From: Bdellovibrionales bacterium
GTDB taxonomy: Bacteria; Myxococcota; XYA12-FULL-58-9; SYDY01
Direction of reading: 5' to 3'
Length of the DNA: 64,000 nt
Assembly: GCA_005801425.1 (NCBI GenBank)
Contig: SYDY01000063.1
Span: 1-64,000, forward strand
The notes beneath the pieces are model-generated. The model was not told where the DNA came from, ran no database searches, and was given only the letters and a program-made list of their open reading frames with translations. Below, in pieces: positions 54,064 to 62,165 of this stretch. How positions within the stretch are numbered: position 1 is the first letter of the stretch; every line of letters begins with the position of its first letter. The translations under genes and the position numbers were made by a program.

Positions 54064-54837
54064 TCAAGCACTTACGGAAACGGTCGCATATCGAGGAACA
54101 ATCACTGTATCGCCGGTGTAGTCCAGGTAACTTCGATCGACCGCACTGCGCAACGCACGACACGCGGAAATAGTGAGCGAATCGACACCAAAACGTGCCA
54201 GCTCAACAACAACATCGCTGAGATAAATGGATGGACCGTGTCTTGGTGCATTGAGAATCGCCACACACCCATGCGGCCCCCAAGAAGCACTCACAAGAGC
54301 ACTGAGATCCCTCTTATCCAGTTGAGCGAGCTGTAAGTTTTGAACCCAATCACCTCGCTCACGAATATCCCTCGGCTCGTTTATTTTTCCGCGACACGTA
54401 AAGGATTCGTACAAAGCCTCATCTTCGCCGCTGAGGATAAGCTTTGTGCCCAGTGGCGCTAAAAATTGGAGGCGAATGGGTGTTCGAAAACATGGCATAC
54501 CTTCAATTTCCGTGCCATGCGCATCAAGCAAAGCATGAGACGATTTGATGGGATGCGAGAGTACGATGCAATATCTTCCGACATGGGCCGAAAGTTGAGA
54601 ATAAGGCACAGGCATATGGAGAGGAAATGCCTGTCTGAGTGCACGTGGTGGATACTGTGGTGCAGGGGGCACAGCGGCATTTTTTGTTGGCGAGGGCCAT
54701 AAGGGGTGCGATGGATAAAGCGCATGATACGTAACAGGGGCACTTTCAGCACATGGCAAAGGCCCTTGCGTAGGATGAGGTATTTCTTGTGTATGTTTAT
54801 TCGCGCCCGAAGCAATAGGGGCAATCTCGTTGTGCAT
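54064..54837 (-). CDS. Hypothetical protein, paralogue A, possible caspase-type His/Cys dyad
   Basis: A 257-residue protein, Pro-rich to about residue 80. The conserved part (about 88-230) has SHALLDAHGTEIEGMP, with His107 after a hydrophobic strand, and VELARFGVDSLTISACRA, with Cys226 ending another strand. This resembles the HG / SAC pair of clan CD (CHAT, C80) peptidases. The 119-residue His-Cys distance is longer than usual, so this is tentative. It is clearly homologous to the next gene upstream. A TATAAT lies about 10-15 bases before the start codon region. Confidence 0.7.
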   Translation of the reverse strand: MHNEIAPIASGANKHTQEIPHPTQGPLPCAESAPVTYHALYPSHPLWPSPTKNAAVPPAPQYPPRALRQAFPLHMPVPYSQLSAHVGRYCIVLSHPIKSSHALLDAHGTEIEGMPCFRTPIRLQFLAPLGTKLILSGEDEALYESFTCRGKINEPRDIRERGDWVQNLQLAQLDKRDLSALVSASWGPHGCVAILNAPRHGPSIYLSDVVVELARFGVDSLTISACRALRSAVDRSYLDYTGDTVIVPRYATVSVSA

Positions 54838-54846
54838 GGTACGTCA

Positions 54847-54852
54847 TATTAT
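54847..54852 (-). promoter_or_regulatory. Possible -10 element of paralogue A
   Basis: A perfect TATAAT on the minus strand lies within the 93-base gap between the two paralogues, inside a short CGTC/GACG palindrome. No convincing -35 is found at the right spacing, and the distance to the ATG is only about 10 bases, so a leader would be very short. Confidence 0.3.
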
Positions 54853-54930
54853 ACGACGAATCTCATGGATTTCTTGTTGAAAAAATTCGTCTTCGTTTTC
54901 GAGAAATAAATAACGAATATGGAACAAGCA

Positions 54931-55686
54931 TCAGTGCCAGTATACTGGAGGCGCTGGCATAGGCACCCTTTCTGACCAACTGTTCGGAAAGATATCAAGA
55001 TCTCCGAGATCCTTGATCGTATGGCTGGTATCTCCGTCTATGTGGGGTCTGCATGCTGAGATGGTCAGTGACGTAACGCCATCAGCAGCCAACTCCCGAA
55101 CAACATTGCTGAGAAATATGTGCTCGTTCTCATCGCTCGTATTGAGCACAACCATGCGTCCTTCATAACCAAAAGATGATGTGCAGATCTCTGTTTGGTT
55201 TACGCGACTGAGTTGGGACAAACACAGATTGTGAGCCCAATATCCCGGGGGTGTAATTTCCTGGGATTCAGGTGTGTATCTATGTTGTGTGAACTCCTCA
55301 TAGAACCAGTGGGCCATTCCCGTGTCATCGGCATTGATATTCAGGCTATAGCCTGAAAGGGTGAGAAATCGCAGCTCAATCGGCGTTTTAAATGGCGGTA
55401 CGCCCTCAATTTCAGAACCATGGGCATCGACCATAGCAAAAGGTGCTTTGGCTGGATGGGAAAGCTGAAGACTGTACTTTCCAACCCCCACCTGGAGATG
55501 GGGCTGGTGGATGTGCACATCACAAAGAAAATCGGTATTTTCAATCCATGGTGTGACGATTGATGGTTCGCTCACCGGATGCGCCAACCAAGCAATTGGC
55601 AAGATTGGCGCATCAGCACCATCTGCTGGATAGGCAGAAGCAGGCTTGAAATGATCGGCATCAAATCGGGTACAAACGGGCAACAT
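54931..55686 (-). CDS. Hypothetical protein, paralogue B, possible caspase-type His/Cys dyad
   Basis: A 251-residue protein homologous to the one at 54064-54837. Shared blocks are APFAMVDAHGSEIEGVPPFK (His89), TPIELRFL, and VRELAADGVTSLTISACRP (Cys212), compared with DAHGTEIEGMP and LTISACRA in the other copy. No signal peptide is seen. The pair arose by tandem duplication and has diverged mostly in the N-terminal and linker parts. Caspase-like fold is inference. Confidence 0.72.
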   Translation of the reverse strand: MLPVCTRFDADHFKPASAYPADGADAPILPIAWLAHPVSEPSIVTPWIENTDFLCDVHIHQPHLQVGVGKYSLQLSHPAKAPFAMVDAHGSEIEGVPPFKTPIELRFLTLSGYSLNINADDTGMAHWFYEEFTQHRYTPESQEITPPGYWAHNLCLSQLSRVNQTEICTSSFGYEGRMVVLNTSDENEHIFLSNVVRELAADGVTSLTISACRPHIDGDTSHTIKDLGDLDIFPNSWSERVPMPAPPVYWH

Positions 55687-55737
55687 GAGAGCAGTTGTAT
55701 CTACGAAAAGTCATATCACCTGGACTTTTATCAGGAA

Positions 55738-57549
55738 CTACGCCCGCACCGCATCAGCCGGTAAGGTCTCCGCTGCACGCAATGCAGGATAAAGTGTTGC
55801 AAGGTGAGATATTGCCAACGTAGCAACGACCGTCGCCATCACTTCCCATGGATTGATCACAATACGAAGACTGTCGATCATGTACACATTGGCTGCAAGG
55901 CCGATGTGGACTTGCGCGAGAACCCATGACGTCACAAGGCCTAAGATCACCCCCAAGATGGCCCCCATGCCACCGGCCATCCAGCCTTGATAAACAAAAA
56001 TACGCATCACACGGGCATCGTCGGCACCGATGGCTTTGAGGATCCCTATTTCTTGGGTGCGATCAATCACGTTCATGAAAAGTGTCGATGCAATGTTAAA
56101 TGCAGCGACGATGACGATGCACAGAAGAACCAAAAACATCACTATTTTTTGCAGTTTGAGTGCGGTAAAAATGCTCGCATTAAGCTTACGCCAATCAAGC
56201 GCACGGTAGGGATAACCCCCCACGCTTTGCGCGAGCGATTCGCCAATCACAAGAGCGCGTGCTGGATTTTTGAGTTTGATTTCAATGCCAGTGACGCTTC
56301 CGTCAAGTCCGAGCAATTGCTGTGCGGCAGGCAACGCCATGTACAACAGGCGCGAATCAAATTCATACATGCCAGATGCAAATACACCCCCGATTCGAAA
56401 GTTCATGCGTTTGGGTGCGTTGTTCGATTTTCCCGACATGCCCACTGGAGTAATCAATGAAAACACACTGCCGATGGGTTTGCCGAGTTTGCGAAATAAT
56501 TCGATGCCAACGATGGTGCTTGGGATCCCATCCTGATCGGCTATATAAGCAACTACGGCCTTTTTCCCGTCTTCTGGACGTGCAAAATGCTTACAAGTAT
56601 TTTCCACCATACGCTCGCACATATGCAAAGCCACAGAGGTGACATTGGGTGACGCATTGGGAACGATGCCTTTGATCAATACGCGCAAGCCATCGGCGGC
56701 GCCTGCAAGCATCGCTTCGCTGAACACAAAAGGTGCAGTCGCAGCAACTTCTGGATGTTGGTCAAGCGCTCCCGTAATGGCAGGATATTCGACAAAATCA
56801 ACACCATATTTTTGCAACACAACGTGCGCATTGGTGCCAAGAAGTTTGTCTTCAACTTCACGTTGATAACCGCTCATCACCGATGTCACGGCGATAAGTG
56901 ATGCAACACCAAGGGCAATGCCTGAAACCGTAACGACCGATTGTACAGACCAAAGTCCGCCATCATTTCCAATCAAATAACGCTTGGCCATATTCCATTC
57001 GAGTTGATCGTTGTTATTTTTCCCCGCAAACAAATACGACAACGAGCTTCCAATAAGACCAGCAAAAATGGCACACAATGCCCAGAGGATCACAAGCCGG
57101 TCCCACATCGGGCCTAAGGTTTGTAATCCCCACGTCAGATCAATATATGTTTTTGCAGATTCATCGCGAAACAAGGCATTAAGGCCATAAGCACCGTGAA
57201 TAAAAATTGAGATGCCGGTAAAAATTGCCAACGAATAGGATTCCCATACAGCCAAGCTTTGGGAGATCTTGCCCATGATGGCGCCTGCGCCCGCAACAAT
57301 GAAAAGTCCTGCGACAAACAAAATCAAAGGTCTGTCATCGGATGCGAGATAGGGCACACATAGCCATTCAAGCACAATACAGCCTGCAGCGGTAAATCCC
57401 ATTCCAGCGAACCACGCATGCCAAGAAAAACGGCGGCGCCATAGACTCGTGATGAGACCAATCACCGTAATATAGCCAAAGCCAACCACAAGACGCAGGA
57501 TCTGCGAAACAAACCAACGTCCGAAAGAAAAGGAACCACCTGTGCTCAT
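55738..57549 (-). CDS. LolC/LolE-like (FtsX-type) permease with an N-terminal membrane extension
   Basis: A 603-residue protein. Residues about 10-175 hold five or so extra membrane helices not found in LolC/E. From about 190 the normal pattern starts (AKRYLIGNDGGLWSVQSVVTV; VASLIAVTSVMSGYQREVED), then a periplasmic MacB-like domain (about 240-445) and three C-terminal helices with IDRTQEIGILKAIGADDARVM, the FtsX signature. It likely belongs to a lipoprotein-release ABC system whose ATPase is elsewhere. It starts three bases after ccmE. Confidence 0.9.
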   Translation of the reverse strand: MSTGGSFSFGRWFVSQILRLVVGFGYITVIGLITSLWRRRFSWHAWFAGMGFTAAGCIVLEWLCVPYLASDDRPLILFVAGLFIVAGAGAIMGKISQSLAVWESYSLAIFTGISIFIHGAYGLNALFRDESAKTYIDLTWGLQTLGPMWDRLVILWALCAIFAGLIGSSLSYLFAGKNNNDQLEWNMAKRYLIGNDGGLWSVQSVVTVSGIALGVASLIAVTSVMSGYQREVEDKLLGTNAHVVLQKYGVDFVEYPAITGALDQHPEVAATAPFVFSEAMLAGAADGLRVLIKGIVPNASPNVTSVALHMCERMVENTCKHFARPEDGKKAVVAYIADQDGIPSTIVGIELFRKLGKPIGSVFSLITPVGMSGKSNNAPKRMNFRIGGVFASGMYEFDSRLLYMALPAAQQLLGLDGSVTGIEIKLKNPARALVIGESLAQSVGGYPYRALDWRKLNASIFTALKLQKIVMFLVLLCIVIVAAFNIASTLFMNVIDRTQEIGILKAIGADDARVMRIFVYQGWMAGGMGAILGVILGLVTSWVLAQVHIGLAANVYMIDSLRIVINPWEVMATVVATLAISHLATLYPALRAAETLPADAVRA

Positions 57550-57552
57550 AAA

Positions 57553-58014
57553 TTAATCTTGATCTTTTGCGAGTGTTTTATAGAGATCTTGCGGGCGTTG
57601 TCCGTCCACGGGCGCGCGGTATTCATTGGAGTGCTTTACCATAACGCGACTCGCAGCAAAAATCTCGCCGTTGAAACTGCCTTCCACCACCACACCCATG
57701 CCTTCTTGAAACATTTGAGGCGGTGTTCCATGGGACTGCACACGCACATGGGGCACATCGCCTTCTGCTGCATTCCCCATTGAAAATGCGAGATTTAAAG
57801 TTTCAGGCTGCCACACCACGCTGCCTTTGCGAACCAATCCACCCAAACGAACGACAGCGCCTTTCCCAGCATCACCGTGTGCGAGAAGCTCTGGAACATC
57901 CCAGTAATACACCAGATTTTTTTCAACATCACCGAGAAGGAGATAGGCCAAGAGTGCGCTTGCGGTGCCCAAAGCGCACAATGCTGCAATCCGACTGTAC
58001 TTGCGTGTACTCAT
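57553..58014 (-). CDS. ccmE: Cytochrome c maturation protein CcmE
   Basis: A 153-residue heme chaperone. One N-terminal membrane helix (about 8-27), then the OB-fold domain: GAVVRLGGLVRKGSV, GTPPQMFQEGMGVVVEG and ASRVMVKHSNEY, in which the His binds heme covalently and the Tyr is the axial ligand. The start at 58014 overlaps the ccmD stop as ATGA. Heme handed over by CcmC is carried to apocytochromes in the periplasm. Confidence 0.95.
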   Translation of the reverse strand: MSTRKYSRIAALCALGTASALLAYLLLGDVEKNLVYYWDVPELLAHGDAGKGAVVRLGGLVRKGSVVWQPETLNLAFSMGNAAEGDVPHVRVQSHGTPPQMFQEGMGVVVEGSFNGEIFAASRVMVKHSNEYRAPVDGQRPQDLYKTLAKDQD

Positions 58015-58139
58015 GGCAGTTTCTCTTGATTGGGGCGCGATTGTTTCCACGCGAATATGCCGTACGAAATCAATACAAACCAAACGATGCTGTAGGCTGC
58101 GTTGACGTAGTCCCATCCACCGTTGATCAGGCCGTTCAT
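58011..58139 (-). CDS. ccmD: Small membrane protein CcmD
   Basis: A 42-codon gene between ccmC and ccmE. It starts MNGLINGGWDYVNAAYS, has one membrane helix (about 16-32) and a basic C-terminal stretch (WKQSRPNQEK). It overlaps ccmC by four bases and ccmE by four bases, both ATGA. This position, size and layout fit CcmD, which is needed to release holo-CcmE from CcmABC. SD GGAG lies seven to eight bases upstream. Confidence 0.88.
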   Translation of the reverse strand: MNGLINGGWDYVNAAYSIVWFVLISYGIFAWKQSRPNQEKLP

Positions 58140-58810
58140 CGTGGATCTCCTTCGTTCATCATCAAAATATCATTCTGTGCGCGCAATCGCAGGGCAACAA
58201 CACGGCGCCGTACGAGCCATAGAAATGCAAAAAGAAACGCAAAAGCGCCAATACGCAAAGGTGTCACCATGGCAGGATCCATGGTTTTGGGACTCGATTG
58301 CAGTTGATGCAAGCTGTTCCACATTTTCACGGAAAACCAGACGATTGGAATATCGGCATAGATAATGATCCCAACCACCGCGCACCAGGTGGAACGTCGC
58401 CTGTCATCATCGATAGCACCACGCAAGGCGAGATAACCCGCATAGGCAAAAAACATGATAGCCGCAGTGGTAAGACGTGGATCCCATGTCCACCAAACGC
58501 CCCATGTAGGGCGTCCCCAAAGGGATCCAGTGATCAATAAAAGAGCGTTAAACACAAGTCCAACTTCCGCGCTTGCCGCGGCCACATGATCTGCACCCGA
58601 TTTACCTGAAAATAAATAAATCACGCTGGCAACAAGACATGTAGTGTATGCCATGAGTGCGGCCCAAGCCGAGGGCACATGCACAAACATAATGCGATAT
58701 ACATCACCCATCATGGCTTCAGGGGGGGCAATCCAAAGGCCCCAAATAGAACCCAAAAGAAGCAATCCTGATGCGATAATAAACAAACCCAAATCCAAAA
58801 AACGTCCCAT
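58136..58810 (-). CDS. ccmC: Heme exporter/handling protein CcmC
   Basis: A 224-residue protein with six membrane helices. It has the tryptophan-rich WGVWWTWDPRLTTAAIMF motif and conserved periplasmic His residues in FVHVPSAW and SLHQLQSS. CcmC loads heme onto CcmE. Gap to ccmB is three bases. A C7 stretch codes part of APPEAM near residue 30. Confidence 0.96.
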   Translation of the reverse strand: MGRFLDLGLFIIASGLLLLGSIWGLWIAPPEAMMGDVYRIMFVHVPSAWAALMAYTTCLVASVIYLFSGKSGADHVAAASAEVGLVFNALLLITGSLWGRPTWGVWWTWDPRLTTAAIMFFAYAGYLALRGAIDDDRRRSTWCAVVGIIIYADIPIVWFSVKMWNSLHQLQSSPKTMDPAMVTPLRIGAFAFLFAFLWLVRRRVVALRLRAQNDILMMNEGDPR

Positions 58811-58813
58811 GGA

Positions 58814-59491
58814 TTATTCCTCTACGATCCGCTCAAACAAGACGATACCGAGAATGCTGTATACAAAGGCAAAGATCACAAGCACCGACATCCAACCGCC
58901 AAATTCATGCATGGGATCGCCAAACAATACCAGAGATGTCGCTTTCACCGAGGCAACCAACGCGGGCACCAAAACAGGAAATAGCAGCATGGGAAATAAG
59001 ATATCCCGCGCTTTAAGTTGTGTGGCCATGGTGGCGTAAATCGTTCCAGGTGCGCTGATGGCCATGCTGCCTGAAAGTACAACACCGGCAAGGCGTGCAA
59101 ACCCCAAAGTAGGTTTTACTTCAAACAATGCAAATGACATGGGAAAAAGGATCAGTGCGATGCAACAAAGAAACAATGCATTGGACACAAGTTTTCCAAG
59201 AAAAAATCCGCGCATGTCGACAGGCAGCAGTCGCAAACCTTCAAGCGCTCTGTCGTCCATTTCAACGCGCATGGACTCGCTGAGGCTTAGGGTGCTTGTG
59301 AGTAAAATCGCGAGCCATACATAACCAGGTGCATGGCGCCCCAAAGTGACTGCATCGGGCCCTGCTGCAAATGAGAAAAGTAACAAAACCAGCGTCGCAA
59401 AACACAACGCACCTTGGGCACGCGCACGACCGCGCCATTCGATACGCATATCTTTTTGCAGCGTGGCCCATCCTGAACGTAGGAAATTCAT
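58814..59491 (-). CDS. ccmB: Heme exporter permease CcmB
   Basis: A 225-residue protein with six membrane helices. Start LQKDMRIEWRGRARAQGALCF and SESMRVEMDDRALEGLRLLP are typical of CcmB, and SAPGTIYATMATQLKARDIL is the conserved central loop. It forms the membrane part of the CcmAB ABC transporter. It overlaps ccmA by four bases. Confidence 0.95.
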   Translation of the reverse strand: MNFLRSGWATLQKDMRIEWRGRARAQGALCFATLVLLLFSFAAGPDAVTLGRHAPGYVWLAILLTSTLSLSESMRVEMDDRALEGLRLLPVDMRGFFLGKLVSNALFLCCIALILFPMSFALFEVKPTLGFARLAGVVLSGSMAISAPGTIYATMATQLKARDILFPMLLFPVLVPALVASVKATSLVLFGDPMHEFGGWMSVLVIFAFVYSILGIVLFERIVEE

Positions 59492-60129
59492 GGGGTTGCT
59501 CCCCTCAGAATGCCGCCATCAAGCCACAATTCACGATCGCACAATGCATAACCTCGGTCGTGATCGTGGGTGGACATGATGATGGTCACGCCCCGTTGTT
59601 TAAAATCGGTAATGATCTCTTCTTGAAGCTGTACGCCATCCACATCCAACTGCCCAAAGGGTTCGTCGAGCAGTACCAGTTCGGGTTTTTGAAGAAGCAT
59701 GCGCGCAAGACCCAAGCGTCGTCGCATTCCGGCTGAAAATTCAGAGACAGGGCGATGGGCATGTTTCTTTAAATTGACGCGTGCCAGTGCGCTTTGCAGT
59801 TCCTGGGTGGACAGGATAAGCCCGTAATTTTTAAGTAACACAAGATTTTCGTGGGCAGTAAGTGCTTCGTAAAGATGTGTGTGATGGGTGATCAAGGCCA
59901 GGCGCTGTCTTATTTCATGATAGTGCGTTTGGGCATCAAGCCCGAAAAGACAAAGTGTGCCTTGGCTTGGTTGTAATGCTGTGGACAACACACGCAAAAG
60001 TGTTGTTTTTCCTGCACCATTGGCACCTCGCAAAAAAACGGACTCACCCCGCTGAATGGTCAACGAGATCCCACGAAGGGCCCAATGACGACCATATCGT
60101 CGTGCCAAGTGATGGGCCTGAATGGACAT
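59488..60129 (-). CDS. ccmA: Cytochrome c biogenesis ABC ATPase CcmA
   Basis: A 213-residue ATPase. Walker A is FLRGANGAGKTTLLRVLS, signature EFSAGMRRRLGLARMLL, Walker B LVLLDEPFGQLD and H-loop STHDHDRG. First gene of the leftward ccmABCDE-lolC/E-like operon. CcmF, CcmG and CcmH are not present in this window. Confidence 0.95.
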   Translation of the reverse strand: MSIQAHHLARRYGRHWALRGISLTIQRGESVFLRGANGAGKTTLLRVLSTALQPSQGTLCLFGLDAQTHYHEIRQRLALITHHTHLYEALTAHENLVLLKNYGLILSTQELQSALARVNLKKHAHRPVSEFSAGMRRRLGLARMLLQKPELVLLDEPFGQLDVDGVQLQEEIITDFKQRGVTIIMSTHDHDRGYALCDRELWLDGGILRGATP

Positions 60130-60217
60130 GGGGCTTTAATAGCGCGTTAGAACCAAATCGTCATCCCCGTGCCAAGTGGGGTCATGTGTTTACTGTTAAC
60201 ACTGCACTGCGTTATAT

Positions 60218-61534
60218 TTATACGTATTTTCGTCGCAATCGCATGCCCATGAAACCCACCGAAACAAGCCACGCCAAGGCCGATGGTGCGAAGCCTGTTG
60301 TATTGCATCCACCACCGCCGCCATCACTGTGACCGCAATCAGTATCGCAGCTGCAGGAGGCCTCGCATGTGTGGGATGTATCGCATGCACATGAGTTGCT
60401 GTGCGGTACGACAGGGGGTGTTGAACACTCCCGATCGCATGCGCAGCTTACGTCACAACTGAATGACACATCACATGCACAGGTGGGCGCAGGAGGAACC
60501 GGCGGAGCAGGAGGTGTGGGTGGCGCAGGGGGCGTGGGCGGCGTGACACCACCAGGGGTTCCTCCTCCACCAAACAAACTATCCGAGAGACATGCACCAC
60601 CAGGCGCATTCGAAAAGCCAAGACAACGAAAGCCACTTGGGCAACTGGCCGTAATATTGGGATCGCATGTTTTTGAGCAAAAACCACCCGCACTGGTGCC
60701 TTGGCAAAACATGTCATTGGCACAGTCCCTCTCGCTCGTGCACGTTTCGCCCAGTTGTTTCGTGCCTTGTGGCAATTGTTCAACCCCACCGCAGACATTC
60801 GCATTGGTGCAGGTCAATTGACCTGAATAGAATTCTTCACCGTTGTTACTTTGGTCAATAATTTTGGGACAAGGTGTCGCTTGGCTACAGGTAAATGAAG
60901 CCGCGGACGGATAAAGAAAGCATGCGCCCAATTCATCGTCGCGGGTGAGATCGCGGGAACGAAGCCATGGATCCACAGCAGGAGACATGGTGGGTGGATC
61001 GCTCATGGAATTGCCTTCAAGCACATGGTTAAGGCCAAACATGTGTCCCATTTCGTGGATCACCACACTACGCACATCAATCGCATGTCGACTGCCTGCT
61101 GTGGACCACGTGTTTCCATAACCATTGAGCGCGATATCGGCTTCAGCAATTCGACCGTAACCATCAAAGACAGGCTGCGTAACACCGAGTACGTAATCAC
61201 CAAATTGCCATCGATTGTCTTCAACCCATACGATGCGATTAACACCGTCAGAACGATTGCTGGTCAGCGACGTTTCGCTCAGAGTCGTGGTCCCTGATTC
61301 TACGATATTCAAACCGCTGCAATCGACAGCATTCCATGCCTGTTGTGATGCACGCACTTGCGCCACATCACTTCCATCGGTGATGCTGCCTACGCCATCA
61401 CTATCAAGCTGATAGCTGAATGATTTCGTGGGCCATTTGACCGCGTAATTATTTTGGAGACTGACCGAATAAGCACCTGCGACAGAAGCAAACAGTACCG
61501 AAGCAAGACATGCAAACCACGGGGTCATTTTCAT
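60218..61534 (-). CDS. Matrixin-family metalloprotease with Cys-rich repeats and MYXO-CTERM-like tail
   Basis: A 438-residue exported protein. Signal peptide ends near residue 21. The catalytic domain (about 25-215) has HEMGHMFGLNH (zinc ligands His160, His164, His170). Further on, a Cys-rich part (about 216-320), a Pro/Thr linker, two copies of a CACDxSxxCxxxCxCDxxC module (about 350-405), then Gly-rich, CNTTG, a membrane helix and RLRRKYV. The tail resembles the Myxococcota sorting signal MYXO-CTERM. It likely acts at the cell surface. It overlaps the next upstream gene by four bases. Confidence 0.88.
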   Translation of the reverse strand: MKMTPWFACLASVLFASVAGAYSVSLQNNYAVKWPTKSFSYQLDSDGVGSITDGSDVAQVRASQQAWNAVDCSGLNIVESGTTTLSETSLTSNRSDGVNRIVWVEDNRWQFGDYVLGVTQPVFDGYGRIAEADIALNGYGNTWSTAGSRHAIDVRSVVIHEMGHMFGLNHVLEGNSMSDPPTMSPAVDPWLRSRDLTRDDELGACFLYPSAASFTCSQATPCPKIIDQSNNGEEFYSGQLTCTNANVCGGVEQLPQGTKQLGETCTSERDCANDMFCQGTSAGGFCSKTCDPNITASCPSGFRCLGFSNAPGGACLSDSLFGGGGTPGGVTPPTPPAPPTPPAPPVPPAPTCACDVSFSCDVSCACDRECSTPPVVPHSNSCACDTSHTCEASCSCDTDCGHSDGGGGGCNTTGFAPSALAWLVSVGFMGMRLRRKYV

Positions 61535-62094
61535 TGGCGTGCTCCTTCCTTGGCGAATTGTCGCAATGTGGAAAGCAGCTGAGCGATGCTTTTAGGCATC
61601 ACATCTTCAAACGGTTTTTCTTCCCCATGGGGATCTTTCACAAAATGCAAACTGCCCATGTTGCGATGTACTGTGCGTTCACCATTTTTATTTTCAATAC
61701 GAAACACACCTTGCTCAAGACCTATCGGGATGAAACGACCTTCCCCCGTGGATTCCAGCAACACCACCACTTCTTCACCCATTTTAAATTGTGGCATGCC
61801 AGGAATACGCGCGATGCGTTCCCCAGATCGACCACCAGGGAAAACCACGCTAAGTTTGCTTCGGTCGGCTTGAGGACCTCGTAACACTTCAATGATATTA
61901 AAGTTAACGCGGGTTAAGAACGGCCCTGAAGCATCCGTAGACAAATCATCGTCAACGGCTCCCACCGTTGCATGAATCACCCAGGTTGACGCTTGGGTCA
62001 GTTCGCGAAGCGGTGCATGGCGTACCACGGTCGCATACGCTTCACTTGAAAGTGTTAAAAAGAGGTGACAGGCAAGTACGATGGAGTAACGCAT
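61531..62094 (-). CDS. Secreted protein coupled to the matrixin protease
   Basis: A 187-residue protein with a signal peptide (to about residue 22). A beta-rich domain follows (THVVHATVGAVDDD-like start, then FNIIEVLRGPQADRS and FKMGEEVVVLLES), seen elsewhere next to matrixins in myxobacterial genomes. The gene overlaps the protease by four bases (ATGA), so it may be an inhibitor, chaperone or partner. A G7 run four bases upstream of the ATG is the ribosome-binding site (plus-strand C7 at 62099-62105). Confidence 0.78.
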   Translation of the reverse strand: MRYSIVLACHLFLTLSSEAYATVVRHAPLRELTQASTWVIHATVGAVDDDLSTDASGPFLTRVNFNIIEVLRGPQADRSKLSVVFPGGRSGERIARIPGMPQFKMGEEVVVLLESTGEGRFIPIGLEQGVFRIENKNGERTVHRNMGSLHFVKDPHGEEKPFEDVMPKSIAQLLSTLRQFAKEGARQ

Positions 62095-62098
62095 GGAT

Positions 62099-62105
62099 CC
62101 CCCCC
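62099..62105 (-). promoter_or_regulatory. G7 ribosome-binding site
   Basis: The minus strand reads GGGGGGGATCCATG: a G7 run four bases before the start at 62094. It is the only Shine-Dalgarno for the secreted protein gene. Confidence 0.55.
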
Positions 62106-62165
62106 GCGTGCAGTTCCGTCGTTAGAGTGCTAAGTAATCACACTTTGTGTCAAGCGAGGAGCACA

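Noticed and set aside
61968-62165. N-terminal extension of the phosphohexomutase
   Set aside because: It is antisense to the secreted protein gene; ATG 62166 has AGGAG and a typical start.
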